Below are positions 47,723 to 59,400 of a stretch of DNA of 64,000 nt, piece by piece (positions within the stretch are counted from its first letter, which is position 1; every line of letters begins with the position of its first letter). This DNA comes from Centropus unirufus (lineage: Eukaryota; Chordata; Aves; Cuculiformes; Centropidae), in assembly GCA_013397695.1 (NCBI GenBank), contig VYZI01000203.1, positions 349,920 through 413,919 of the forward strand. Direction: 5' to 3'. Both the position numbers and the translations under genes were made by a program. The notes below the pieces were generated by a model. That model did no database searches. It was not told the DNA's origin and saw only the letters and a program-made list of their open reading frames with translations.

Positions 47723-50700
47723 GAGGACAGGGTCAGTAAGGAGGGCTGAGAACCACGGTTGTTGCTTAGGTCACACCCCCATCTGGGCCCAAGGAGATGC
47801 TCTGTATAAAAATCTGGGACTGTGAAATTAGCAAAGAATTCCATCTCCTGACTTCCAAGATTCTGCCCCAGGAATGGTTGAGCTGGTGTGGATCAGAGCA
47901 GCATAGCTAAGGCTGGCAACCCACTCCTGTACAGACAGGCTTTATGCTGCTTAGCAAGGTGCCCTCACCACGAAGCAAAATCCAGAGTCTTTCAGACTGT
48001 CCTCGATCCCTCTGCAAATTCCACCTTTTGCTGGGATGGCGTTTGGCTTTCAGTGGCCACCACGACACCGCTGGCACGTGACGCCGAGGGTGGACCCAGC
48101 ACAGCGCTCCGTGGTTGTGGTGTAAGCTGGCCCAAGAGCAGGGACAGATGGATGCGAAAACTGAGGAATTCGACTTTAGAGAACTGAGGGAATGTAGAAG
48201 AGGAAGGAAAAGAAGGCTTGGAATCGAAACGGGGTGCTTTAGTCTTGCTTTCTCAGTGCCGTTGCTGGGAAGTGAGACTGGGACACAAGAAGAGGTCAAT
48301 TCTGCATTGAGTGTGGAGAGAAGCACTAGGCAGGGGGAATGGGATCGTGAGCTACAGCCTCCCTAAATCCCAGTCCCCAGCACATCTGGGTGCACAGAAG
48401 AGACCGTGTTTAAAGATCAGAGGAAGCTTTGTTGGGGAACAAGGTTGCGTCTGGTCTGGGCGAGACAAACTGGAGCCTGGCAGCTTTATTTCCTTCTCTC
48501 CCTCCATTCCCTTCAGTCGAGGGGCACTTCCTCAGTGGAGCAGCAGTGAGGACCCTGGAGAGGAGCAGCCAGCAGCTTTTCTGTCCCAGAGATGGACAGA
48601 AGTGCTGAAACCTCTCTGTCTTGGTGGCCACGTCCTGCAGGAACTTCCAAGGCTATAATGCCATAAGCAAAACCAGGGAGACAACAATTGTTGTGGAGTC
48701 TTCCCTTGGTGCCGGAGCAGAGCAGGGGGAACGAGGCTGGCAGCGCGCTGGGTTCATCTCCCAGCTCCAGAGCTGCTCCCCCAGCACACGGGGCTGGCTT
48801 ACCAGGTGGGATTTGCTTTTCCTTGGCACTGGTGATGTCCAGGACCTGCCTCTGCGAGGACAAAGAGGAGCAGGAGGCAGAAACCAACAAAAATCAAGGC
48901 AAGAGAGAAGCCAAGTTTTAAAAAGCGAGGCATTCAGCACGCTTAGTCATAGACACAGAAATGTGGGAGGGCTGGCAGTGCTTGTGCTCACCCTGGACTC
49001 CCCCACACATCCCAGACTTGCTGGGCTGTGCTTGCTGTGGAGATAAGATCGCCTTCCCCCACCTCCCACAGATGGCTGAAAGAGCAGCCTTGGAGAAGGG
49101 AAGGAGGAAAAAAAAAAGGCAGTTGCCTTGCTCTGCCTGAAGGAGAAATGAGAAATGTCAGGAAGTGCCTGGTGGTGGGTGGGATGAAAGGAGGAAGCTG
49201 AACTCCAAACAGAATATTCCATCTCTGCACGTGTGAACAAACATCCCTGTGCATTTTGCTTGATCCGAACATCCCAAAGCATCTCCTGCCACGTGCAGGC
49301 AGGAGGGGAGCAGAGCAGTCACCCACCTCTGAGGGAGCGGGTTTGTACGCCCTGCATTATCCAGAGCACTCCGTGAACTGGAGGGCAAAAAGATGTCAAC
49401 AGCTGGGGAAAAATACAAGCATCATCAATAATTAATTGTGTCTTTTTGGAATTAGAATGATCAATTATAAATTAGGAAGTTAATTTCTATTTGGATGGCT
49501 TTGTGGGTGTATATGAAATTTGGACCGGGATTTAAGTTGAGTGCAATCATGCTTTTATTCTAATTACAATAATTATAAATCTATTATGCATCTTCTTTCT
49601 GACTCTAAATAACACAGGGTTTTGTTTCCAAACACGCTCTACATCAAGCTTTGCACACCAAATATGGCAGTTCTCAGCTCCCCAAAGCAGTTCTGGTTGT
49701 AAATACAAAGGAAATTGTTTTCATCCATTGTCGCTGTGCAACCCTGTGGAAATGCAAAAATAAACCCAGAACACAGATCATGGTAAGTACACTGGATTTC
49801 TAAAATTGCAGAGTCAACAGCAATGAAAAAACCTTAATTGCAGACATCATGAAATATTTAAACGGATAGTGACCAACAGTTGGGGCACCCAGACTTGTGC
49901 ACTTAATTCTGCGTCGCAGGCAGCTGACGCTTCTCTCTCTCAGGGTCTCTCAGTCCTTTTGACTCTGTGGCCTTCAAGGTCGCCCATACGCCATCCACAG
50001 GTCCCTGTTTCTTGCAGTACTCGTGAAGGCTCGTTTTTGTACTCGGTGTTCTCTTGTGGAAAAGCCTGCGGCAGAAGCACAGAATTCAGGGGGAGAAGAG
50101 ACCTAGGTTTGTTATTTAACCCGAGGGACATCCTGGAGACACTGGTGCCTCTGGTCCAGGGTAGGTCGCAGGTGGAAGTTAGCGCAGAGAGCCAGAATGC
50201 TCATCATTGTGCAGCGGATCTTCTCACACGCTCCTTAACTATTTTCCAGGTTGATTCATGCCCTTCTGGCGCAGCTTCGCTGACAAGTTTCCCTGATGGA
50301 GATCCAGTTCATAGCACCTGAAGTTTGGTCCCAGGCTCATTGCAGCTTCTTGTGTCAAGGCACTAGGGAGGGAATACGAATTTGCACTTTGCTTTTGTTC
50401 CTTCATCTGCTCTTCTGTCCTTGCTGAAGGCTTCAGCTCCCTCCCTCCCAAGCCTCCTTCCCTGGACACAGCCCTGGGCTGCTTTGAGGTGCAGTGGAAG
50501 AGTTCCTGCTGGCCACCAGGGTCATCTCTGAGCAGCCAGAGGAGGAAGGGTGGGATGGGAGACCTCAGTGGGACGCTGCCTTAGGCTGCTGGTGGACCCT
50601 GCTAGGCACTGTGACACGATCACATGTGGAGAGTCTTATTTGCCATCACAAGATGGCAAATCTAATTAAAAAAAGCAAACTCTAAGACTTTTGCAACCTT

Positions 50701-53700
50701 CAAGTATGCTCCAAGTCCCAGATTTTGCCTGGGATAAGCATCAGGTCCATTAGACTTACAGTCCTCTGGGAACTCTATTCAACTGCCTGACGCCACAGCA
50801 GTATTTATTTCATCTCTGTCTTCTGCAGACTACTAGAAAACGATGAGTTGTTTGGCTGTTTTGGTTATTTAGAGACCTCTTGATCCTTTAGTGTAAGTTA
50901 GCAGGAGCACCCACTTACCGACTCTGGCTCTGCTTTTTGACATCATTGAATGTCATGCTGTGAGGATATCACTTTTTCCAAATGCAAAATCAACTATTTA
51001 TTTGAATATTTCCACCATTTTCATATTATGAAAAAAAAAAAGATTTTCTAATTGTCTTAGGGCTCTCTCCTGCATGTGCCCAGAGTTCCCCCTTTTGCGT
51101 GAGCTGGAAATAACAGTGGGTTAAAAAAAATTACAGAGAAAACATTGCTGGTCTTTAAATTCTTCAGGAAGTCCTGGCCGTGGGATGAAATGCAGCATTG
51201 TGAGACTCCTTGCCTTTTCTGCCCCACTTACATTCTTTGCATGGCCAAACATTAACCAGGGCTGCAGGTCAGAGCTGCTGGTGGTTTTGCAGAGCTGATG
51301 CGTTTGCTTTCTGCTGAGCGCTTATCTCGTCTGTAAGAATGAAGAACAGGGCTCTCTTTAACAGCTCCCTCCCATCCCGGTCACGTATTTATCACGACAG
51401 AATTTCGAATTATCTCAATAGAAAAAAAATCGAAGTTGTTAACTGGAGAGCAGCGGGACACATTTTAGTTGGGCACATCTGGTTGGACACCTCTAGGTCA
51501 ATGGCTTTGTCACACAGCTGGGCACTTCTGCAAGCCAGTAAGCACCCTCAGCTCCAGTTGACTTCACTGGGAACAGGGGCTCCTGGAAGAGAGACTTGGC
51601 ATGCTCAAGCATGCTGTGCCAGTCACAAGCAGCAGGTACATCACTGCCCACTGGCAGAACGTGGCTCCTGTGGGGAGAAGGGGGAAAGGGCAGCCAGGGA
51701 GAGAGGGACCAGTTCTTCTAGTGCTCAAGACACCAGATTCCTCTTCTCACTTTTCCATGGATTGTGGGATCTTGCACAAGCCATGGGACTTCCTCATCTC
51801 AGAGCTCCCCATTTTTGAGCAAAAGTGTGAAGTGAAACATGTCAAAGGTGATGAGATGGTCAGATACACCAGCAGTGGGGATTGTACAAGTGTGAATGGT
51901 AAGTAGGTGTGCTTCTTGGGTTATAATAATATATTATTTTAATATAATTGGGTGTATAACTCTTCTTGGGTTATAATAGCAGTGTATAACATTTCCTTCT
52001 TGGGTTCAGTGCTCCCACCAATTCTTTTTTCAGACCCAGTGCCTGTTTTACCCATCCAGTCTCATCAGCCAAGCTCTCCATTGCCCAAAGCGGTGTCTGA
52101 GGAGTAAAGCAACGTCCTTGCCCCTGCTGAGCAGTGCAAAGGAATTGAAAACAGGCTAGAGATTCCCCCTGAGACTTTCCACACCTACTGCATTGCCCAG
52201 CATGGGAAGGATAGGGAGAAGAGGAAAAGGGAAAAGAGGGGATACGGTCAGGGAAGTTTCCTGTTGCACTTCCTCCCTCGTTTGCTGAATGTTTCACAGA
52301 AGGTGTTTATCTCTTAGGTGATTTTGATGCTACTTCGCATTTTGACAGAGGACTCAAAACTCCTTCCACCTCACACGTTTCAGTAACTTAATATAGTTCA
52401 AAGAAATAAGAAATGGAATATCTTGAACTCGAACCGTTTCAGGGTGAGAGAACACCATCTCCTGCAGAACCGTGAGCTTGTGGTGTCAGTAGAGTTCAGA
52501 TAGCAGGCATCCCTGCAGATACAGGATTACCTGATTTGTAGACTCTTGAGCCTGATTTGGATCTCTTTTAACCACTAGAAATCAAGATTATATCCACTTA
52601 AATCAATGATGTTACTGCACAACGACAATCAACTCTCCCTTCCCTTCTTTCAGTCTCTGCATTTGCTTGCCTGTCTCTCTAATCTCTTATCTGACCGAGC
52701 ATTGCTTTCACTCATCTGGGTTAAAAAATAGCCTATAGGCAGATTTGTCATGGTATACAGGAGAAACCCCTTGACGAGCAGATTTGATCAGTACTCAGGC
52801 AGGGAGTGAGAACAGTGCAGGAGGAAGGGAGGGAGGGGAGAACTCCACATCCAGGGCTGCAGGGCAGCAGCCAAGAGCTCGGCTGCACAGAGGAAAAGCT
52901 GTTAGAGCAGTGTCTGGCTCCTCTCATCCTGCCCCTCAGCTCCATCTACCAGATGTTGCTGTGGGCATTTTACCCCCTCCTTTATTCTACAAAAGGTGAC
53001 AGTGCTCTTCATGAAACTGTGTGGAGCCTTAGAAGAGAGAACGTGCTCTGCAGAGATCCCTGCTGGTCCAGGCACACCCAGGGGTGCTGAGCAGAGCCTG
53101 CACAAGGCTCAGGGCTCTCGCCTGTGCTGCTGGGTGCCTCACTGCCCTCACCTCCCTGCCCACTCCTCCTTTTGCTTCCTGATCTTTTAAAATCCCCGAG
53201 TGTCTCGAATTCTGCGACATATTAGAGTGTGTGCAAACAGCCACTAAACTGTTTCCTTCTAGGTAAGAAATGCCCAGGGAATTCAGACAGAGCATCTCTC
53301 CACAGCACTTGATTGCTTCTCTAGTGGTGCTCCACGCTATTGCAGCTCGTGCAATTTTACTGTTGGTACACGGGACACTTACAGACCCTCATGGGTAATT
53401 ATTCTTAATTAGCAGGTTGGACACATGCTGCTCTTTCCTCCTGCAATCCACAATGAACTGTATAGAGATAATGCAGGGTTCTTCTTGTTGGTCTTCTGTT
53501 TATGTGTACAGGAGGAAACAGTCTGGGGCAAAATGATCTAAATCAGCTGCACGCTGAGATCCACACCTTTAACACCTGAATATTACCCAGCAGAGGCATT
53601 CATAACTCCAGACACCTCAGCGTCAGCCAGATTCTCTCTTTCATTAGAGAGGTCTTTTTATCCCTTCAGTCAAGGACCACTTCTTACCATGGGCTCAGTT

Positions 53701-54249
53701 CACTTTCACAGATTGTATAGAACAAAAATTTATCAGGACTTGTAGCACTGGTCTTATTCTTTAAGTAGATATTGATATTTTGGGGCAGGGAAGGGTTTTT
53801 AGTTGCTTTTTCACTTCTCCCCACAGCCCCTGTTGAACTGAACCATTGTGTGTATGCACTAAATATCTCAAAAAACAGATCAGTATCAATTATGGAGAAA
53901 CACCCCTGAGCTGCTGCAAAACAAGGGTTTCCAGTCCCAGATACAGTTATTTACAGTGCGACCTCCTCAGGAGAACACCTCAGGCTTTCTTCCCGAGTGT
54001 TTGTTTTTGTGTAAAAACAGCAAGCTGCCTCGTGTTACCAGAGGTCATTTTTACTTCAAGTCCTCGTGGGAACATTGATGCTTATTTGATTTCAAGCCCA
54101 GGATAAATGTTTATATTGCAGTTACAAAACTCGCCATCATATCCTGGCCTCTCCTAGAGGAAATTCAAACCTGCTCTGTGGATTTCAGGGAAATTGTACA
54201 GATCGGTGCAGGACTGGGAGCAGAATGACACTGTGCATTTCTCTCAAAC

Positions 54250-54720
54250 AGGATGAGCCCAGGTCTTGAGAAGGGGCTCAAGGACAGGCTGAGAGAGCTG
54301 GAGTTGCACAGCCTGAAGAAGGCTCTGGGGAGACCTTGGAGCTTCTTGCAGGATGGAAAGGGGCTCCAGGAAAGCTGGAGAGGGGCTCTGAATCAGGGAG
54401 CGCAAGGATAGGATGAGGGGAAATGGTTTTTAGCTGCAAGAGGGGAGATTGAGATGAGATTTTAGGCAGAAATGTTTTGCTGTGAGGACGGGGAGGCCCT
54501 GGCCCAGGTTGTCCAGAGCAGTGGTGGCTGCCCCATCCCTGTGTTATAAGTAATTTAGGTTCCAATAAATTATTTCCTTATTTCCAATATTTCCTTATGA
54601 CACCTGGAGGTGTTCAAGGCCAGGTTGGATGGGGCTTGGAGCCCCCTGATCCCGTGGGAGGTGTCCCTGCCCGTGGCAGAGGGTGGGACTGGATGGGCTT
54701 TGAGTTGCCTTCCTAACCCA
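54250..54720 (+). mobile_element. CR1 LINE 3' segment with a small internal insertion
   Basis: 'GGGGCTCAAGGACAGGCTGA', 'CACAGCCTGAAGAAGG', 'GGCCCTGGCCCAGGTTGTCC' and 'GGTGTTCAAGGCCAGGTTGG' mark a CR1 3' end. The usual CCATCCCTGGAGGTGTTC junction is split by about 65 foreign AT-rich bases (54542-54606). Confidence 0.85.
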
Positions 54721-55431
54721 GGTTTTTTGCTACGACGCTAAAAGTTAACAGCTCCTTAGGACACAGCAAAGGCCACTCCAGCCCTTGACACCCAGCATTT
54801 GTTGTCGCTTCCCCAAGAGGCGGAGCCAGGCAATGCCAGCTGTTTGCGAGCAGGGAGAGCCCGGCCCCAATTTCTTCCAGCTCTTTCACCTCAGAGACAC
54901 CTCGTGGTGGAAACATTCACTGCTGCGACCTGGGATTGGGAGGCGGGGAGGGGAAGATCGCTGTGTCGCCGGTTTTTCTGTAAAAAATGTAAAGCCACAG
55001 GGAAGCTCATTCCATGAGGAGCGCAGCCAGCGCGTGGCTGCCCAGGGCTTCACGAGCGTTGATGGGGAGAGGAAACGGCCTCAGGTCGTGCCAGGGTCAG
55101 GTCAGAAAACAGGAAAATTTATTATTTTCGTAATAATTTTCTTGATTAATATATTTGATCAGAGCTGCTCTAGTTCAGTTCCCGACCCGCAAGCCTTTTC
55201 CCCTTTCCCCAAGGGCGGGGCAGGGGAATTGCGAGCCAAATTGCTCGGGTTTTGGCTGCTGGATTTGGCCGGGCCGAGGCTCGGAGCCGGGCAGCGCTGT
55301 CCTGGGCGGGCGCCCATGGCTGCGGCTTCTCCAAGCAGACGGGACACGAGCGCCCTGCGGAGCCGCAGCCCCGCGGCCCCCGCGCCGCCAACAGAACGGC
55401 CGGGGTCCGGTCTGATTGACACCCCAGACAG

Positions 55432-55655
55432 CCAATCGCGAGCTGCAGTCCTGCAGTAACTCCGCCCCCCAAAAAATCAAACTGTCCAATCAGCACGCGG
55501 AAGGAGAACGGATCTCCCCATGCGAATGTCCGTGGTCAACTCAGCCAATCGACAGAGGGCAGGGTCTTTACCAATGAGATCAAAGAGTTACGGGAATATG
55601 GACACCCCATTGGTCTTTCCAGCTATCGGTCATCGCTGCCGCGGCTGGTGATTGG
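55432..55655. promoter_or_regulatory. SFPQ: Array of six CCAAT boxes (NF-Y-type sites)
   Basis: CCAAT occurs at 55432, 55486, 55545 and 55571 on the plus strand and at 55609-55613 and 55651-55655 as ATTGG. Spacings are 26-59 bases, all within 265 bp upstream of the TATA element. Confidence 0.75.
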
Positions 55656-55692
55656 CTGCAGGGAGGAGGGGGCGACTTCCGGGGCGGGGAAG

Positions 55693-55700
55693 CTATATAA
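55693..55700 (+). promoter_or_regulatory. SFPQ: SFPQ TATA-like box
   Basis: CTATATAA lies about 120 bases before the ATG, just downstream of a GGGGCGGGG box. It predicts initiation near 55725, so the 5'UTR would be about 90 nt. Confidence 0.65.
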
Positions 55701-55736
55701 CCGTTGGACAAAGGCGGCGGCGAGGCCGTTCAGCTC

Positions 55737-55747
55737 GCCGCCATTTT
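55737..55747 (-). promoter_or_regulatory. SFPQ: YY1-like site in the SFPQ 5'UTR
   Basis: GCCGCCATTTT is the reverse of the YY1 core AAAATGGCGGC, positioned just after the predicted start of transcription, where YY1 sites often sit. Confidence 0.5.
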
Positions 55748-55813
55748 GCGCATCAGACTCCGCGGAGCAGCAGTTGGGGCCGGCGCACCTCTCCTCCTTC
55801 CTCCCTCAGCACC

Positions 55814-56446
55814 ATGTCGCGGGATCGGTTCCGTAGCCGTGGCGGCGGCGGAGGCGGCTTCCACCGGCGCGGCGGCGGCGGCGGGCGCGGCGGCCCCAAC
55901 CACGATTTCCGCTCCCCGCCGCCCGGCATGGGCATGGGGCAAAACCGCAGCCCTATGGCGGGCGGCGCGCAGGGTCCGGGCGGCCCGCCGGGCGGTGGCC
56001 CCAAACCGGAGCCTCCGAAGCCGCCAGCCTCCAGCTCTGCGCCTCCTTCCTCCTCCTCTTCGTCCGGCGCCACCACGGCAGGGCCCGCGGGCAGCCAAGC
56101 CGGCGCTGGAGCCGCTCCGCCCTCGGCGCTGCCCGCGGGGCAGCAGCAGCAGCAGCCGCCGGTGTCGGCGCCCTCCTCGGCTCCCTCCGGGCCGGGCGGG
56201 CAAACGCAGCCCAAGCCGAGCCCCAGCCCCACGCCAGCGGGCGGCGCGAAGAAAGGACAAGGGCAGTCACCGGGCGGCGGGCCCAAGGGGCCTCCGGGGC
56301 AGGGCCCGCACAAGGGCGGCCCGGGACACCGAGGCGGTCCGGGAGGTGAGCCGCGCGGCCGGGGGCAGCAGCAGCACCATCAGGCGCAGCAGAGCCTGTC
56401 CTCGCAGCAGGGATCGGTTGGTGGTGGCGAGAAGCTGTCGGATGAG
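55814..56446 (+). CDS. SFPQ: SFPQ coding exon 1
   Basis: 211 codons, MSRDRFRSRGGGGGGFHRRG at the start and GGGEKLSDE at the end, donor GTGAGT. Contains the RGG, Pro-rich and Q5 segments. Extremely GC-rich, which opens several spurious frames on both strands. Confidence 0.95.
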
Positions 56447-59400
56447 GTGAGTCACGGTCCGGGCCTTCTACTCGCGACACAAGATGGCGGCGGCCCCGCG
56501 CGTTCCCGCGCCGCCATCTTGAGGGGTGGAGGGGGGTGTGTGTGTGCAGATTGTGCGCGCCCGTGCCGCCATCTTGGGGGGGGGACGGGGACGCGCGCGC
56601 TCGGAATCTGATCCCCGCGCCGCCATCTTGGGGGCTGTGGGAAGGAGGGGGGGGTGTGTGATACCGAGAAAGCCGACGAATAAACTCTCCGGAGACTCGT
56701 TTTGCAGTTCTGGAAGGCCGGCTTCCTTTATGTTGCCTCAGCAGCATGAGGGAGTAGTCCCTATCGATCGTGTGCAGCCAGTAGAGCTGGGACTGGCCAG
56801 ATTTCTTGCGTGCATGTGTATAGATTTTCCCGGAAATCTTGATCAAATTCTGTTGCTTTCCAAGGACTAATTTTAACGTTTTATGAACCTGACAACAGTC
56901 AAATCTCTCGCTGATTTGGCGCTCACTCCAGCTCTGTCTGACTGCGTTTGGGATAGGGAAAAGCTGCAAACAGAGGTGATAAATTAAGAAAATGGGAGGG
57001 GGTGTTATGTCTGCGGTTCCTGCGCTGCCCTAGGCGCAGCCTCGGGGCTCTGTGCCAGCCCAGTTCGGTTCATGTTTACGAGACCTTATGGCAGCCTTGC
57101 AGTGCCCAAAGTGCCCAGAAGGCTGGGGAGGGCATTTTTATAACGCCATGGAGTGGTAGATCAAGGGGGAATGGCTTTAAATTGGAACGGGGAAGACTTA
57201 ACTTAGACGTGAGGAAGAAATTCTTTATAATGAGGGAAGTGAGGTCCTGGCCCAAGTTGCCTAGAGAAGGCTGCTCCATCCCGGGAGGTGTTTAAGGCCA
57301 GGTTGGATGGGGCTTGGAGCAGCCGTATACATTGTTAGGGTTTTGGGACTTGATGGACTTCTGAGGTCCCTTCTAACCCAGACCATTCTGCGATTCTGTG
57401 TTTGCTTGTGTGAGTCTTGGAGGAGTTCTGGGCTTCTGATAAGAGAAGGTTGACTTGGGTCGATGGCTCCAACTGGTCTGCTTCTTTGTAGGGATTTAAA
57501 GCAAACCTCTCTCTCCTGAGGCGACCCGGGGAGAAGACCTACACTCAGCGTTGCCGCTTGTTTGTTGGGAATTTGCCTGCTGATATAACAGATGAAGACT
57601 TTAAAAGACTGTTCGCCAAATATGGGGAGCCAGGAGAGGTTTTTATCAACAAGGGGAAAGGCTTTGGATTCATTAAATTGGTAGGCTTTTTATTGTACAT
57701 CATCCATTTAATTCTATACAAAATAGTAATTTAGAGCTTAGGTTTCTAAAACTGGATCTTAAACTTTCCTCAGGAATCTAGAGCTCTCGCAGAAATTGCA
57801 AAGGCTGAACTGGATGATACCCCCATGAAGGGTCGACAGCTTCGTGTTCGGTTTGCCACGCACGCTGCTGCACTCTCCGTGCGGAACCTTTCCCCTTATG
57901 TCTCCAACGAGTTACTGGAGGAAGCTTTTTCCCAGTTTGGTCCAGTGGAAAGAGCTGTTGTGATTGTAGATGATCGAGGTAGATCAACAGGAAAAGGCAT
58001 TGTTGAATTTGCTTCAAAGCCAGCTGCAAGGAAAGCATTTGAACGGTGTACTGAAGGAGTGTTTTTGTTGACAACGTAAGTATTTTATTGGTTAGGATTT
58101 TCGGCTTTATGCTGAAAATGTCAGCTTCAGGTTTCTCAGAATCGATATGGGAGAGTAAAATGAGTATTTTTTTGTTCAGCACTCCTAGGCCAGTTATTGT
58201 GGAACCGTTGGAACAACTAGATGATGAAGATGGTCTTCCAGAAAAGCTTGCTCAGAAGAATCCTATGTATCAAAAGTAGGCACTGTCTTTTGCTTTAAAG
58301 ACTATGTGGGTGGTGTATGTGATGTCCCAGGCTCCAAGAAATTATATCCTCACCCTCGGCAATAGGCTTTGAATTTTGAGTGGTGCTTTAGTCCTTGGGG
58401 ATTTTTTTTGTGTAGTTTGGTTTTGGATAAGATAATGTGCTGACTTGCTCAGTGTATTCACACCAGCCATTTTCTGTATTGAATAACAAACAGTAGAGCC
58501 GACTTGGCAGCCCAGTACCCGGTGGGTTTTGGTGTATGCAGAACCTTGAATATCAGACTCAAAGTGGTCGCTTATCTTGCTGTTCAGAAGGTGATTCCTT
58601 GTGTTGATGATCTCACAGGGAACTTGGGAACTGATGTTCATGGTGTGAAATGAGAAATAAAGTAAAATTCTGACTTGGTCCAGGATTAATAAAACCAAGT
58701 TGCGCATGGATTTGTGTATGCATGAAAGTAGATCGGAGTTCATAGGAGTCTTTCCTAAGCAGCAGCTTTAGGTTTGGGTGTGTATTAAACCTGGTTGTAG
58801 AAATGTGGTGTTGGCCCAGATCACAGAAGGGAGTGCAAGGGTTGGGGGAAAATCAGTCTTGTTTCTATGAAAAAGTGTTCAAAATAACTTTTGATCAGAA
58901 ACTGAACAGTTAGAGGTGATGTCTGAAAACAGTGGAGGTTAGCATCTTGTTCCTGAACTGTTAGAATAGTTTACAGTGCTGACCGATAGAAAGCGTTTGA
59001 ACTTGGTTTTATTCATTTATTGCTGAATCTTGAACTCCGGTTTCTTTGCATGACAGAATAAGCTGTTGGCTCTCAGGCATTTTGAAAACTATTTAAATTA
59101 GTGAAGATTATTTGTTGCCTTTAATGTAACAGCTTTGGGTGGGCTGGCACCGAATAAATCCCATCTCTCTGTACGCTGCTGTTCTGAGCAGCTGCACCCG
59201 CCGGCTTTGGGAGTTTTATGCCTGACCTTTGCCAGCCGTGCAGTGTCTGAGGGCGAAGTGAAGAACAAGATGAACAGGTTAAGTGGGGGGATTTGCTTGG
59301 ACGGATGGTGTAGGAATCTCCTATTTGCTGTAGTAGAACTTACTTGTATCAACGGCTGCTGTTAAGTCCCTCAGAAGTTATACTGTGTCAGCCTTCTGTC

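Larger units (their letters stand above)
44889..55393. other. Intergenic region between ZMYM4 and SFPQ promoters
   Basis: About 10.5 kb between two divergent promoters. I see no supported gene: open frames are short, overlapping and without family similarity. It contains CR1 pieces and AT-rich stretches with homeodomain-, bicoid- and GATA-like words at 45590-46090 and 49410-49620. Confidence 0.6.
55180..56660. promoter_or_regulatory. SFPQ: SFPQ CpG-rich promoter region
   Basis: Dense CpG and G+C from about 55180 through exon 1 into intron 1, typical of a vertebrate housekeeping promoter. It contains GC boxes (near 55461 and 55681), CCAAT boxes and a TATA-like element. Confidence 0.75.

Noticed and set aside
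54785..55459. A 224-codon plus-strand open frame before SFPQ
   Set aside because: It begins after a CR1 copy and runs through the CpG-rich SFPQ promoter, including a CCAAT box. The composition is GC-driven and no family similarity is seen.
55652..55813. In-frame upstream ATG at 55652 extending SFPQ
   Set aside because: It lies upstream of the TATA element and predicted start of transcription. Vertebrate SFPQ begins MSRDRFRSRGGGGGGFHRRG at 55814.
55730..56969. Minus-strand Arg/Ala/Gly-rich open frames of up to 338 codons over SFPQ exon 1
   Set aside because: They are shadows of the GC-rich, stop-poor SFPQ low-complexity region; no start context, splice sites or similarity supports them.
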